64,000 nt of DNA from Bacillota bacterium (lineage in GTDB: Bacteria > Bacillota > Clostridia > Peptostreptococcales > Anaerovoracaceae). Both the position numbers and the translations under genes were made by a program. This document shows, piece by piece, positions 16,740-26,058 of this stretch. The notes under the pieces were generated by a model that was not told the DNA's origin, did no database searches, and saw nothing but the letters and a program-made list of their open reading frames with translations. Numbering within the stretch: position 1 is the first letter of the stretch; the number at the start of each line of letters is the position of its first letter. The stretch lies in contig JANYJS010000094.1 in the NCBI GenBank assembly GCA_025361765.1, positions 1 to 64,000 on the forward strand. The letters are read 5' to 3'.

Positions 16740-17786
16740 ATGGGATTATCAGAAAGAAAATTAAAAATCCTACAGGCGATCATAAGTGATTTTATTAACT
16801 CTGCAGAACCAATCGGGTCAAGAACTCTGTCTAAGAAGCTCGAGATGGGAATCAGTTCGGCCACAATCAGAAATGAAATGTCGGATCTTGAAGAAATGGG
16901 CTATCTCACCCATCCCCATACCTCAGCAGGAAGAGTGCCTTCAGATAAAGCCTATAGATTATATGTCAATTCTTTGATGGAGAAGTATGTACTGCCGGAG
17001 AATGAAAAACAAAAAATATCTCAGAAGCTTCTATCAAAATTCGATGAATTGGACAAAGTCATAGCCAATGCCGCCGGCATACTATCTGAGCTTACAAACC
17101 TGACCTCTTTTGCCATAACGCCGAGAATAAACGAGAACAGCCTGAAGTATGTCAATTTACTGCCTGTGGACGATCGTACCGTAATTCTTATGTTGGTGAC
17201 AGAAGCGGGGAAAATATCGAACACAACCCTCAATCTAAAGGCCCCTTATGCGAAAGACAAACTTGAATTCCTGTCAAAAGTGATGACTATGAATTATAAA
17301 GGGAAGAGCTTAAGTAATATTCTTACGCTAGATATCATTAAAAACTTCGAAACAGATATTGAGGCTATGGGCAAACTGGCAGAAAACATTATGCCAAACT
17401 TTCTTCACACTTTGGAAAATATGCTGAACGTTGAACTTTATATGGATGGATTGACTAATATATTTTCAATTCCTGAATACAGCGATATTGGCCGCGCAAA
17501 ATTGTTCCTTGAAATGATTAATAAGAAAAAGGAATTTACGGATATCCTCATTAATAGAGATAGTGGTGTGATTATAACGATTGGCAATGAAAATACGGAT
17601 GAAGTCATGCGTGACTGTAGCCTCATCACTGCGACATATTGTGTGGATGGCAAATGCGTGGGCAAATTGGGGGTTATTGGACCAACCAGAATGAACTACG
17701 GAGAAGTAACTTCTATTATAGAATACATGACAGACAACCTAAGCCAATCCTTTAGGTTAACGGAAGGAGAAAAAGATGAGCAATAA
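16740..17786 (+). CDS. hrcA: Heat-inducible transcription repressor HrcA
   Basis: This 348-residue repressor of class I heat-shock genes binds CIRCE and depends on chaperonin for activity in characterised species. An N-terminal winged helix includes SERKLKILQAI, GSRTLSKK and SSATIRNEMSDLEEMGYL, followed by HPHTSAGRVPSDKAYR; a GAF-like dimer domain follows. AGAGGTG lies just before ATG 16740. The operator lies 17 bp upstream of the start. The 3' end overlaps grpE by 11 bp. Confidence 0.97.
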   Translation: MGLSERKLKILQAIISDFINSAEPIGSRTLSKKLEMGISSATIRNEMSDLEEMGYLTHPHTSAGRVPSDKAYRLYVNSLMEKYVLPENEKQKISQKLLSKFDELDKVIANAAGILSELTNLTSFAITPRINENSLKYVNLLPVDDRTVILMLVTEAGKISNTTLNLKAPYAKDKLEFLSKVMTMNYKGKSLSNILTLDIIKNFETDIEAMGKLAENIMPNFLHTLENMLNVELYMDGLTNIFSIPEYSDIGRAKLFLEMINKKKEFTDILINRDSGVIITIGNENTDEVMRDCSLITATYCVDGKCVGKLGVIGPTRMNYGEVTSIIEYMTDNLSQSFRLTEGEKDEQ

Positions 17787-18348
17787 AAAAGTAGACGAGA
17801 GAGAAGAACTTAAAAAAAGGAACGCAAAAAAGGATATCGAGGAAGACGGTCAAAGGGAAGAAGCAGATTTTAAGGATTCACAAAGCCTGGAACAGAGTGC
17901 TGATAAAAAAAAACCACCCATGAGTGAACCCGAAGAAGACTTAAAGGTTCAATATTTAAGGCTGATGGCTGATTATCAGAATTTCAAAAAAAGGACTGAA
18001 AAGGAAAAGTCGGACATTTATGCCTTTGCCAACGAAAAGATTGTTCGGGAGCTTCTAGATGTCATAGATAATTTTGACAGAGCTATGGACCATACCGCAG
18101 ATAGCAGCGATAAAACCCTGGTAGATGGCATGTCTGCAATTTACAAGCAATTGAAGGGCGTTCTCGAAAAAAATGGCATTGTAGAACTTCCTGCAAATGG
18201 ACAGGAGTTTGACCCAAGCTACCATCATGCTGTATCAACTGAAAGCACAGAAGATTTTAAAAGCGGCCACGTGGTGGAAACCTTACAAAAGGGGTATACA
18301 CTCAAGGGCAAGGTCATAAGACCTGCTTTGGTCAAAGTGGCAGATTGA
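17776..18348 (+). CDS. grpE: Nucleotide exchange factor GrpE
   Basis: This 190-residue cochaperone releases ADP from DnaK. The first 55 or so residues are highly charged and low-complexity (Lys/Glu-rich), followed by the long dimerising helix (QYLRLMADYQNFKKRTEKEK) and the C-terminal beta domain with FDPSYHHAV, the conserved GrpE signature region. It starts inside the hrcA end (11-bp overlap) with GGAGAAAAAG upstream, indicating coupled translation. The last codons are part of a short direct repeat that continues into the gap before dnaK. Confidence 0.96.
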   Translation: MSNKKVDEREELKKRNAKKDIEEDGQREEADFKDSQSLEQSADKKKPPMSEPEEDLKVQYLRLMADYQNFKKRTEKEKSDIYAFANEKIVRELLDVIDNFDRAMDHTADSSDKTLVDGMSAIYKQLKGVLEKNGIVELPANGQEFDPSYHHAVSTESTEDFKSGHVVETLQKGYTLKGKVIRPALVKVAD

Positions 18349-18412
18349 AGTCAAGGCTATAAAATAAATGCGATGAGACAGATTGAAATCGAAGTAACAG
18401 ATTGAAGTTCAT
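18341..18412. repeat. Direct repeats running from the grpE stop into the gap
   Basis: CAGATTGAA(G/A)T occurs at 18341 (covering the grpE stop TGA), 18379 and 18398. The third copy is preceded by GTAA where the first has GTGG. Periods are about 38 and 19 bp. Confidence 0.8.
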
Positions 18413-18468
18413 TAAATAGTTAAATCATTAATAATATAAATAATAAACACTGTAAAGGAGATAAGAAA

Positions 18469-20331
18469 ATGGGAAAAGTTATAGGAATAGACTTAGGAAC
18501 TACAAATTCATGCGTAGCTGTTCTTGAAGGCGGCGAACCAGTTGTAATAGCAAATGCAGAAGGTAATAGAACAACGCCCTCCGTTGTTGCTTTTGCAAAG
18601 AATGGAGAAAGACTGGTTGGAGAAACAGCCAAAAGACAAGCGATTACCAATTCAGACAGAACGATTTCCTCAATAAAAAGAGAAATGGGTACCGATCACA
18701 AAAAAGTCATCGACGGTAAGGAATACACCCCTCAGGATATTTCAGCCATGATTCTTGGGAAACTGAAAGCTGATGCAGAGGCATATTTAGGAGAAAAAGT
18801 AACTGAGGCCGTTATTACGGTACCGGCTTATTTCACAGACAGCCAGAAGCAGGCCACAAAAGACGCAGGTAAAATCGCAGGTCTTGATGTCAAAAGAATC
18901 ATCAATGAACCAACGGCAGCTGCACTTGCTTATGGCCTTGACAAAGAAGAAACCCATCACAAGATCCTGGTTTATGACCTTGGCGGCGGAACTTTCGACG
19001 TATCTGTCCTTGAACTCGGGGACGGCGTTTTCGAAGTTCTTGCTACAAGCGGAAACAACAAACTTGGGGGGGACGACTTCGACGAGATTGTTATGAATTA
19101 TATGGCAGACAGCTTTGCCAAAGAATTCGGCGTAGATCTTCGAAAAGATAAAATGGCCCATCAGAGGCTAAAAGAAGCCGCTGAAAAAGCTAAAAAAGAG
19201 CTTTCTGCTTCTCAATCAACTAATGTAAACTTACCGTTCATATCCGTTAATGCTGATGGTCCCTTGCATTTAAACATGGATATCACCAGAGCGAAATTTG
19301 ACCAGCTTACAGGAAACCTTGTAACTGCAACAATAGAGCCGATGAAAAAAGCTATGGCAGATGCAGGCGTAACTAGTAGTGATCTTGCTAGAGTCATTCT
19401 AGTCGGTGGATCTACAAGAATTCCAGCAGTTCAGGATACGGTAAAGAAGGTAACTGGAAAAGAACCATTTAAGGGCGTTAATCCGGATGAATGCGTTGCA
19501 ATTGGTGCTGCCATTCAGGCTGGCGTTCTGACTGGAGAAGTTACTGATGTTCTGCTCCTTGATGTCACGCCGCTATCTCTCAGCATTGAAACCCTTGGCG
19601 GAGTTGCAACCAGACTGATTGAAAGAAACACAACAATTCCAACAAAAAAAAGCCAGATCTTCTCAACTGCTGCAGACAATCAGACTGCTGTTGATATTCA
19701 TGTCCTGCAGGGTGAAAGAGAAATGGCTTCAGGAAATATTACCTTAGGGAGATTCCAGCTTTCAGGTATTCCCCCTGCCCAAAGAGGAATTCCTCAAATA
19801 GAAGTCAGCTTTGATATTGATGCCAATGGGATTGTTAATGTCAGCGCAAAAGATATGGGCACAGGCAAAGAGCAAAGAATCACCATTACATCTTCAACGA
19901 AACTTTCGGAAGCTGAAATCAAACAGAAGATTAAAGAAGCTGAACAGTTTGCCGAAGAAGATCGAAAGAAAAAAGAAGAAGTTGAAATTAGAAATGCGGC
20001 AGAAACCTTAATTTATGAAACGGAAAAATCTCTAAAAGAGATTGACGATAGTTTGAGTCCAGAAGAAAAGACTAAAATTAACGATGCTAAAGAAGCACTC
20101 TCAAATGCGCTTAACGGAAACGATCTGGATGATATTAAAGCGAAAACCGAGACGTTGACAAGTGAATTCCATGTGATATCGTCTAAATTGTATGAAAGGG
20201 CTCAGAAGACTCAAGAAGGCTCTCCTTCGGAGCCGGAAGCACCAGCCGAGGAAGCTCAGCCAGGTCCAGGCGGTGAGAATGTGGTCGATGCGGATTATGA
20301 AGTCGTAGATGAAAAAGAAGACAAAAAATAG
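18469..20331 (+). CDS. dnaK: Chaperone protein DnaK (Hsp70)
   Basis: This 620-residue ATP-dependent chaperone starts [20 protein letters not shown], the actin-fold phosphate-1 motif. Further motifs include [11 protein letters not shown], the [12 protein letters not shown] phosphate-2 motif, [12 protein letters not shown], the linker region ([12 protein letters not shown]) and a helical lid. The acidic C-terminal tail ([16 protein letters not shown]) resembles the EEVD-like end of bacterial DnaK. A good AAAGGAG site precedes ATG 18469. It shares the HrcA-controlled operon. An imperfect hairpin between dnaK and dnaJ may reduce downstream expression. Confidence 0.99.
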   Translation: MGKVIGIDLGTTNSCVAVLEGGEPVVIANAEGNRTTPSVVAFAKNGERLVGETAKRQAITNSDRTISSIKREMGTDHKKVIDGKEYTPQDISAMILGKLKADAEAYLGEKVTEAVITVPAYFTDSQKQATKDAGKIAGLDVKRIINEPTAAALAYGLDKEETHHKILVYDLGGGTFDVSVLELGDGVFEVLATSGNNKLGGDDFDEIVMNYMADSFAKEFGVDLRKDKMAHQRLKEAAEKAKKELSASQSTNVNLPFISVNADGPLHLNMDITRAKFDQLTGNLVTATIEPMKKAMADAGVTSSDLARVILVGGSTRIPAVQDTVKKVTGKEPFKGVNPDECVAIGAAIQAGVLTGEVTDVLLLDVTPLSLSIETLGGVATRLIERNTTIPTKKSQIFSTAADNQTAVDIHVLQGEREMASGNITLGRFQLSGIPPAQRGIPQIEVSFDIDANGIVNVSAKDMGTGKEQRITITSSTKLSEAEIKQKIKEAEQFAEEDRKKKEEVEIRNAAETLIYETEKSLKEIDDSLSPEEKTKINDAKEALSNALNGNDLDDIKAKTETLTSEFHVISSKLYERAQKTQEGSPSEPEAPAEEAQPGPGGENVVDADYEVVDEKEDKK

Positions 20332-20341
20332 CAAATAATTT

Positions 20342-20375
20342 AAAACCTGGGCTGCAGAAATGCAGTTCGGGTTTT
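20342..20375 (+). terminator. Hairpin between dnaK and dnaJ (attenuator-like)
   Basis: A 15-bp imperfect stem (12 Watson-Crick pairs, three G-U) has a GAAA tetraloop and ends in GGGTTTT. The T-run is short, so partial termination or mRNA stabilisation is more likely than a full stop. Confidence 0.55.
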
Positions 20376-20409
20376 AGGATTTATTGAGCATAATTGATGG
20401 GAGTTTGAA

Positions 20410-21570
20410 ATGGCACAAGAAAAAAGGGACTATTATGAGGTCCTTGGTATTAAGAAGGGTGCGACAGAAGCCGAAATAAAAAAAGCATTTCGAAAGAAGG
20501 CAATGGAGCATCATCCTGACAAAAATCAGGGCAATAAAGCTTCAGAGGATAAATTCAAAGAAGTGAATGAAGCCTATGAAGTTCTTTCGGACGCTCAAAA
20601 AAAGGATAAATATGATCGTTTTGGTCACGCAGGCGTTGACCCGAATGCAGGATTTGGTGGCTTTGGCTCTTCTGGAGGAGGCTTTAGTGGCGGATCCGGA
20701 GGTGGATTCGAAGATATCTTTGGCGATTTATTTGGTGGCATATTTGGTGGCGGAGGTCAGCCGACCAGCCGAAGAAACGGGCCCAAAAAAGGAAGAGACA
20801 TTCAGCAGAGACTGACGATCAGCTTTATGGAAGCAGCCTTTGGCGCAAAAAAGGAAATACAGGTCACAAAAAATACGGACTGCGAGCAATGTTCAGGTAC
20901 CGGAGCAGAAAAAGGCACAGCTAAAAAAGCTTGCCCGAAGTGCAACGGAAGTGGAGAAATCAGGACAGCCCAGAGGACTCCTTTTGGTCAATTTATGAAT
21001 GTACAACCTTGTGACTCTTGCCAAGGGACGGGTGAAATCAACGAGCATCCTTGTCACACTTGCCGCGGAGCAGGAAGGGTGCGTAAGACGTTTAAGATCT
21101 CAGTCGATTTTCCTGCGGGCGTTGATAATGATTCGGTCATTTCTCTCAGGGGTCAAGGCGAACCAGGTTCCTCTGGCGGACCGAATGGCGACTTGTATGT
21201 TATTCTATCAGTTTTGCCGCACAAAATGTTTAAAAGGCAAGGGGTTGATCTTATCCTTGAAATGCCTATCACTTATACTCAGGCAGCTCTTGGTGACGAT
21301 ATTACCGTACCCACTTTAAAAGAGAAGGTGCATTATAAGATTCCGGCCGGTACACAATCTGACACAGTGTTTAGACTTAAGGGCAAAGGGATTAAGAACC
21401 TGCATACGACAAAAGTTGGTGACCTTTATGTGAAAGTGATTGTAGAAATACCGACTAAGGTCACAAAAGACCAGAGGAAACTGATAGAACAGCTTGGCAC
21501 GACCTTCGACGAGGAAGGCTATCAAAAGCGAAAAGGTTTCGCTGAAAATTTGAAAAACCTATTTAAGTAA
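20410..21570 (+). CDS. dnaJ: Chaperone protein DnaJ (Hsp40)
   Basis: This 386-residue type I J protein stimulates the DnaK ATPase and delivers substrates. It has the J domain ([20 protein letters not shown] and the HHPDKNQG motif with HPD), a long Gly/Phe-rich linker (about residues 76-118), four CxxCxGxG zinc-finger repeats ([32 protein letters not shown]) and two C-terminal substrate-binding domains. All expected parts are present. It continues the heat-shock operon and is followed 17 bp later by prmA. Confidence 0.98.
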   Translation: MAQEKRDYYEVLGIKKGATEAEIKKAFRKKAMEHHPDKNQGNKASEDKFKEVNEAYEVLSDAQKKDKYDRFGHAGVDPNAGFGGFGSSGGGFSGGSGGGFEDIFGDLFGGIFGGGGQPTSRRNGPKKGRDIQQRLTISFMEAAFGAKKEIQVTKNTDCEQCSGTGAEKGTAKKACPKCNGSGEIRTAQRTPFGQFMNVQPCDSCQGTGEINEHPCHTCRGAGRVRKTFKISVDFPAGVDNDSVISLRGQGEPGSSGGPNGDLYVILSVLPHKMFKRQGVDLILEMPITYTQAALGDDITVPTLKEKVHYKIPAGTQSDTVFRLKGKGIKNLHTTKVGDLYVKVIVEIPTKVTKDQRKLIEQLGTTFDEEGYQKRKGFAENLKNLFK

Positions 21571-21587
21571 TCAAGGTGGAGGTGCTT

Positions 21588-22550
21588 ATGAATTATCTGG
21601 AAGTGAAAATCTTTACAACAACCTACGGAATCGAAGGGGTAAGCGATGCTCTTTCAAACCTCGGCATAGATACTTTTATTGTTGAAGACGCCCACGACTT
21701 CGAGACATTTTTAAGCACAAAAAGAGAATACGATTGGGACTATGTGGATGAAAAGCTCATTGAACTGATGGAAATCGAAACCTGCATCATTACATATCTG
21801 GATTCAACTAAAGAGGGCGAGGAAGCCTTCGATAAAATCAAAGAGAAGATGGCTCAGATCAAAAGCGATGATGCTGATGGCGTCATGGGCAGGCTTCTTG
21901 TTGAGAATATTCTTGTGTCCGATGAGGAATGGAAGGATAATTGGAAGGAACACTTCAAACCAATTAGAATTTCAGATAGGATCATAATAAAGCCGACTTG
22001 GGAGTCTTATGTTAAATTAAAGGAAACGGATATCATCATAAATATAGATCCTGGTATGGCTTTTGGAACTGGAACTCATGAAACGACAGCCATGTGTATT
22101 AAATTGCTCGAAAAAAACCTTAAACCTGGAGATGATGTACTTGACGTGGGATGCGGGTCCGGCATTTTAGCCATTTCCGCCTCTTTGCTTGAAGCCAAAA
22201 CCAGCACCGGCATCGATATTGATCCCATTTCAGTAGAAGTAGCCTTGGCGAACATCGCACTAAATGGTCTTTCGGATAAAATTTCTATTATACAGGGGGA
22301 TCTAACTAAAGGCATCGATATCAAAGCAGATATTGTTGTCGCGAACCTGGTTGCTGAGCTGGTAATAACCTTATCAGATACCATTCGGCATCACTTAAAA
22401 GGGGAAAAAATATTTATTGCCTCAGGCATCCTCATCGAAAAACAAGAAATGGTTGCGGAAGCCATGAGGGAGAATGATTTTGAGATTTTGGAAATTCTAA
22501 ACGAAGGCGATTGGGCAGCAATCTGTGCCAAACACTACGGAAATGCATAG
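21588..22550 (+). CDS. prmA: Ribosomal protein L11 methyltransferase
   Basis: This 320-residue SAM-dependent methyltransferase is predicted to methylate ribosomal protein L11. The C-terminal domain carries GMAFGTGTHETTAMC and motif I LDVGCGSGILAISA, both diagnostic of PrmA, then an NLVAELV motif in the active site. Start ATG 21588 has GGAGG 6 bases upstream; an in-frame GTG at 21576 is part of that site's surroundings. The last eight bases overlap the rsmE start. Placement after dnaJ is standard in Firmicutes. Confidence 0.95.
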   Translation: MNYLEVKIFTTTYGIEGVSDALSNLGIDTFIVEDAHDFETFLSTKREYDWDYVDEKLIELMEIETCIITYLDSTKEGEEAFDKIKEKMAQIKSDDADGVMGRLLVENILVSDEEWKDNWKEHFKPIRISDRIIIKPTWESYVKLKETDIIINIDPGMAFGTGTHETTAMCIKLLEKNLKPGDDVLDVGCGSGILAISASLLEAKTSTGIDIDPISVEVALANIALNGLSDKISIIQGDLTKGIDIKADIVVANLVAELVITLSDTIRHHLKGEKIFIASGILIEKQEMVAEAMRENDFEILEILNEGDWAAICAKHYGNA

Positions 22551-23283
22551 ATTTTTCGTTGATAAGCTTGATATTGGTGATGAAAAAATCAGCATTAAAG
22601 ATCGGGATGATATAAAACACATTACAAAAGTGTTAAGGCTAATGCCTGGTTCGATTGTTGAAATATCTGACTCAGCAAAATTCGAGTATAAAGCTGAGAT
22701 TTTAACCCTTTTGCCTGACGAGATAGATCTTCTCATTTTAGATAAGCAAGGCTTTGCCAGAGAACCAAACCTTAAAGTCGATCTTTTCCAAGGCGTTCCT
22801 AAACAAGGCAGGATGGAAGTGATTATTCAGAAATCTGTAGAACTTGGCATCAATAGTATTGTGCCCTTGTTCACCAAACGTACGGTGGTCACAGACAATG
22901 GCGACTTTGACAAAAAAATAATACGCTGGCAAAAGATTTCTGATGAAGCAGTTAAGCAATGCAAGCGTGGCCTTATTCCTAAAGTAACTGGTCCTGTGAC
23001 ATTCGGGAAGATGATGAAGCTTTTGTCTGAATACGACCTTGTCCTTTTTTTGTATGAGAATGAAGATCAGCAGACAATTAAACAGGTTCTGCGTGCTTTG
23101 ACTAAGACGCCTGAAACTGTCGCAATCATTATTGGTCCTGAGGGTGGATTTTCGGATGAAGAAGCATGCCAGCTCAAGGCTTCAGGGGCATCGGTTGCCA
23201 CTTTAGGGAAAACCATTTTGAGGACTGAAACTGCAGGTGCGGCAGCCATTGCTGTGATTATGTACGAATTTGAGCTGGATTAA
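22543..23283 (+). CDS. rsmE: 16S rRNA m3U1498 methyltransferase
   Basis: This 246-residue SPOUT-family enzyme methylates U1498 of 16S rRNA. It starts MHRFFV, the usual RsmE beginning. It has an N-terminal PUA-like domain and the knotted SAM site with IIGPEGGFSDEEA and LGKTILRTETAGAAAI. ATG 22543 overlaps the prmA end by 8 bp, suggesting translational coupling; another ATG 18 bases upstream is less likely because homologues begin at MHRF. Confidence 0.94.
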   Translation: MHRFFVDKLDIGDEKISIKDRDDIKHITKVLRLMPGSIVEISDSAKFEYKAEILTLLPDEIDLLILDKQGFAREPNLKVDLFQGVPKQGRMEVIIQKSVELGINSIVPLFTKRTVVTDNGDFDKKIIRWQKISDEAVKQCKRGLIPKVTGPVTFGKMMKLLSEYDLVLFLYENEDQQTIKQVLRALTKTPETVAIIIGPEGGFSDEEACQLKASGASVATLGKTILRTETAGAAAIAVIMYEFELD

Positions 23284-23347
23284 TACATGGAAATTTGTTC
23301 GGAATTTGCATTGCAAATTTGCTGAATAAAAAATAAAAGGAATTATA

Positions 23348-24652
23348 ATGAAAATAGCATTTCACACCCTTGGCTGCAAGGTCAATCAATATGAAACTCA
23401 GGCTATGCGAGAACTATTTGCCGCTAGAGGATATGAACTCGTTGATGAGGACGAATTTTCAGATGTTTATGTCATTAACACCTGCACTGTTACGGGGCTC
23501 TCTGATAAAAAGTCCAGGCAATATATCAGGCGTGTCAAACGTTTAAATCCAGAATCCATAACTGCTGTCATTGGTTGCTACGTGCAGGTTAGCCCACAGG
23601 AAGCCGCTAAAATTGAAGGTGTTGACATTGTTGCGGGAACTAATGAGAGAGCGAACCTGCCATTATACATCGATGAATTTCTCCTTAATCGACAAAAAAT
23701 CAGCAGGGTCAAATCCTTTGATGCTCTGACGGAGTATGAAGAGACGGGTAGCATTACCTCAATGGAGGGAAGAACCAGAGCTTTTATAAAAATTCAAGAA
23801 GGGTGCAATCAGTTTTGTGCGTATTGCATAATACCTTATGCACGGGGTCCGGTTCGTAGCAGGGCTATGGCCGATATTATATCAGAGGCTAAAAACCTAG
23901 TTTCTAAGGGCTTCAAGGAACTGGTACTTACAGGAATTAACACAGCCCTTTATGGCGCAGAAAACGGAGAATCTGACCTCGAAGAAGTCATCGCTGGTCT
24001 AAATACCATTCCTGGAGAGTTTAGGATCAGGTTGGGGTCTTTGGAACCAACTGTAATTGATGCTACTTACGCTGGACGATTATTGGCCTATGATAAACTT
24101 TGCCACCACATGCATCTTTCGGTGCAAAGTGGAAGTGACCGAATTCTCGGACTAATGAACAGAAACTATACGATGGTGGACTATCGGAAGATCCTTGAAT
24201 TATTAAAGCAAAACGATGCCGGGTATAGCATTACAACAGATATTATAGTAGGATTCCCAGGAGAAACAGAGGAGGACTTCAAAGATACGGTTAGACTAGT
24301 TGAGATGTTTAATTTTTGCAAGGTTCATGTCTTTAAGTACTCAAAACGTAGTGGCACAAAGGCAGCAGGTATGCCGGATCACGTGTCCCCGGAAACTAAA
24401 GCCACCAGAAGTGCGAAACTGATAAATGCCGCCGCTGAATCCACTCAGAGGTTTTTAGTTGCAAATATTGGGACGATCAGAGCTGCTATAATTGAAGGAT
24501 ATGATGAGAAAAACCATCTTTACCATGGGCTGACTGATAACTACATCAAAGTTTATCTTGAAAATAAATCGGATCAGTTGATCATTGGCCAAGCTTTTGA
24601 AATAAGGCTTGAAAGCGTTTTTCTAGATGGATTATGGGCTGTGTTTTTATAG
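23348..24652 (+). CDS. mtaB: tRNA (N6-threonylcarbamoyladenosine-37) methylthiotransferase
   Basis: This 434-residue MtaB-type radical SAM enzyme converts t6A37 to ms2t6A37 in ANN-decoding tRNAs. The N-terminal UPF0004 domain supplies three cluster Cys (HTLGCKVNQYE, NTCTVT, IGCYVQ). The radical SAM motif is EGCNQFCAYCIIPYARG (CX3CX2C), and a C-terminal TRAM-like region follows. The HTLGCKVNQ start is typical of MtaB, in contrast to MiaB. AAAAGGAATT lies before the ATG. A GCAAATT inverted repeat in the preceding gap (about 23302-23318) is too weak to call. Confidence 0.95.
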   Translation: MKIAFHTLGCKVNQYETQAMRELFAARGYELVDEDEFSDVYVINTCTVTGLSDKKSRQYIRRVKRLNPESITAVIGCYVQVSPQEAAKIEGVDIVAGTNERANLPLYIDEFLLNRQKISRVKSFDALTEYEETGSITSMEGRTRAFIKIQEGCNQFCAYCIIPYARGPVRSRAMADIISEAKNLVSKGFKELVLTGINTALYGAENGESDLEEVIAGLNTIPGEFRIRLGSLEPTVIDATYAGRLLAYDKLCHHMHLSVQSGSDRILGLMNRNYTMVDYRKILELLKQNDAGYSITTDIIVGFPGETEEDFKDTVRLVEMFNFCKVHVFKYSKRSGTKAAGMPDHVSPETKATRSAKLINAAAESTQRFLVANIGTIRAAIIEGYDEKNHLYHGLTDNYIKVYLENKSDQLIIGQAFEIRLESVFLDGLWAVFL

Positions 24653-24714
24653 TATGGGTCGACTTGAATTTATAAGCCGAAAAGCTTTTCCTTGTATGAA
24701 ATGGAGGATAAACC

Positions 24715-25056
24715 ATGTCAGAGTGCATTTTTTGTAAAATTGCAGCAAAAGAGATTCCAGCGCAAATTCTGTATGAGGATGATGTCATGATGGCTTTTCA
24801 TGATGTTGCGCCACAAGCACCAGTCCATATTTTAATGATTTCGAAAAAGCATATTATTTCTCTTGATGATTGCAAGAAAGAGGATGAAGAACTTTTGGGC
24901 AAAATGCTGAATAAGGTTAAAGAGATCGCCAAAAGCGCTGGCATGGAAAATGGGTACAGGCTGGTAATCAATTGTGGAGAAGATGGCATGCAAACCGTTC
25001 AGCATTTGCATTTTCATCTCCTTGGGAAAAGGAAGATGACATGGCCTCCGGGTTGA
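24715..25056 (+). CDS. hinT: HIT-family purine nucleotide hydrolase (HinT-like)
   Basis: This 113-residue protein begins ECIFCKIAAKEIPA and ends with the histidine-triad motif QHLHFHLLGK and MTWPPG, a full match to Hint phosphoramidases, which cleave AMP-linked phosphoramidates and acyl-adenylates. The zinc-type CxxC near the N-terminus (CIFC) is present. ATG 24715 follows ATGGAGGAT. It closes the heat-shock/mtaB gene run; a 22-bp tandem duplication starts 13 bp after the stop. Confidence 0.95.
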   Translation: MSECIFCKIAAKEIPAQILYEDDVMMAFHDVAPQAPVHILMISKKHIISLDDCKKEDEELLGKMLNKVKEIAKSAGMENGYRLVINCGEDGMQTVQHLHFHLLGKRKMTWPPG

Positions 25057-25069
25057 AACAGGTCGAAAA

Positions 25070-25113
25070 AAGGTCCGAAAAAGAAATATATAAGGCCCGA
25101 AAAAGAAATATAT
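25070..25113. repeat. Tandem 22-bp duplication upstream of the rpsU promoter
   Basis: AAGG(T/C)CCGAAAAAGAAATATAT occupies 25070-25091 and 25092-25113, with one base difference. The second copy ends 7 bases before the rpsU -35 box, and a partial copy (AGGTCGAAAAA) precedes the array. Confidence 0.95.
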
Positions 25114-25120
25114 ATTTTTC

Positions 25121-25149
25121 TTGATTATTTCTCAATAAAACGATATAAT
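25121..25149 (+). promoter_or_regulatory. Promoter of rpsU-yqeY
   Basis: TTGATT at 25121-25126 and a perfect TATAAT at 25144-25149 are 17 bp apart. A leader of about 70 bases follows. Confidence 0.8.
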
Positions 25150-25225
25150 GACTTTTGTTATAGACTTAAACCGTTTGGAAAAGCATCTAAGTGATTTCAG
25201 AATACGGAGGGAGGGAAAAGAATAA

Positions 25226-25405
25226 ATGGCACAGGTAGTTGTAAGAGAAAATGAGAGCCTGGAAAGTGCTCTAAAAAGGTTTAAACGTTCTTGCGCAAAG
25301 GATGGAGTAATGTCAGAACTGAGAAAAAGAGAGCATTACGAGAAACCCAGCGTAAAAAGAAAGAAAAAGTCAGAAGCCGCTAGAAAAAAGGCTAAAAAAT
25401 TCTAA
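25226..25405 (+). CDS. rpsU: 30S ribosomal protein S21
   Basis: This 59-residue very basic protein starts [20 protein letters not shown] and continues with [20 protein letters not shown], the standard S21 sequence, ending in a Lys/Arg-rich tail. S21 joins the 30S platform and is needed for initiation on natural mRNAs. GGAGGGAGGG lies before the ATG. It is followed 21 bp later by yqeY, the usual rpsU-yqeY pair. Confidence 0.97.
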   Translation: MAQVVVRENESLESALKRFKRSCAKDGVMSELRKREHYEKPSVKRKKKSEAARKKAKKF

Positions 25406-25426
25406 ATCTAAAATGAGGTGTGGTTC

Positions 25427-25870
25427 ATGTCTTTAAAAGACAGGCTGGCAAATGATTTCAAAGATGCTCTTAGAAGCAGGGATGAGATTAAAAAAAATAC
25501 GGTTAATTTAGCTAGGGCGGCTATTAAACAGTATGAGGTAGACTTTAGAAAAGAGCTCGATGAGAACGGGATTGTCGACATATTGACAAAACAGGTAAAA
25601 ATGAGAAAAGATGCCCTCTCTGATTTTGAAAAAGCTGGAAGAACGGATTTGCTTGAAGACTATAACAAAGAAATTGAAATTTTGATGACTTATTTACCGG
25701 AGCAATTAACTGAAGCTGAGATTACCGAGATTGTTAAAGCCACTGCGGCTGAACTGGGTATCGAGAGCGGAAAAGCCAATATGGGTAAGCTCATAGGTGC
25801 TGTGATGCCAAAGGTTAAAGGAAAAGCAGACGGTGTAACAGTTAAAAAAATAGTAGAATCCATACTCTAA
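25427..25870 (+). CDS. yqeY: GatB/YqeY domain protein
   Basis: This 147-residue protein of the YqeY family resembles the C-terminal tRNA-binding domain of the GatB amidotransferase subunit. The free-standing form has no settled function, though a tRNA-linked role is suspected. Conserved stretches include LPEQLTEAEI and the C-terminal GKLIGAVMPKVKGKADG. ATG 25427, with GAGGTG at 25415-25420, is chosen over a GTG inside that site. An intrinsic terminator follows directly, closing the rpsU-yqeY unit. Confidence 0.93.
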   Translation: MSLKDRLANDFKDALRSRDEIKKNTVNLARAAIKQYEVDFRKELDENGIVDILTKQVKMRKDALSDFEKAGRTDLLEDYNKEIEILMTYLPEQLTEAEITEIVKATAAELGIESGKANMGKLIGAVMPKVKGKADGVTVKKIVESIL

Positions 25871-25877
25871 TAATGAG

Positions 25878-25906
25878 ATAACCCGATAGTATTCGGGTTA
25901 TTTTTA
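25878..25906 (+). terminator. Intrinsic terminator after yqeY
   Basis: ATAACCCGA (25878-25886) pairs perfectly with TCGGGTTAT (25893-25901) around a 6-base loop and is followed by TTTTTAT. Confidence 0.92.
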
Positions 25907-25918
25907 TGAGATTAGCAT

Positions 25919-25947
25919 TTTACAAAGCGGTCTTTAGACGGTATAAT
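25919..25947 (+). promoter_or_regulatory. Promoter of the phoH operon
   Basis: TTTACA at 25919-25924 and a perfect TATAAT at 25942-25947 are separated by 17 bp. It sits just after the yqeY terminator, which supports a new transcription unit. Confidence 0.85.
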
Positions 25948-26058
25948 AGCCATAACACTTTTAATAAATTGCTTCTTTAGACTCTACAGTGATCATACCG
26001 CATTAAATAAATTTGCATGCGATTTCGACTATTTGCGCATATTTCGGAGGACTTAGTT

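Noticed and set aside
26017-26058. ATG start 14 codons upstream for phoH
   Set aside because: It has no ribosome site, whereas the TTG at 26059 has GGAGG at ideal spacing.
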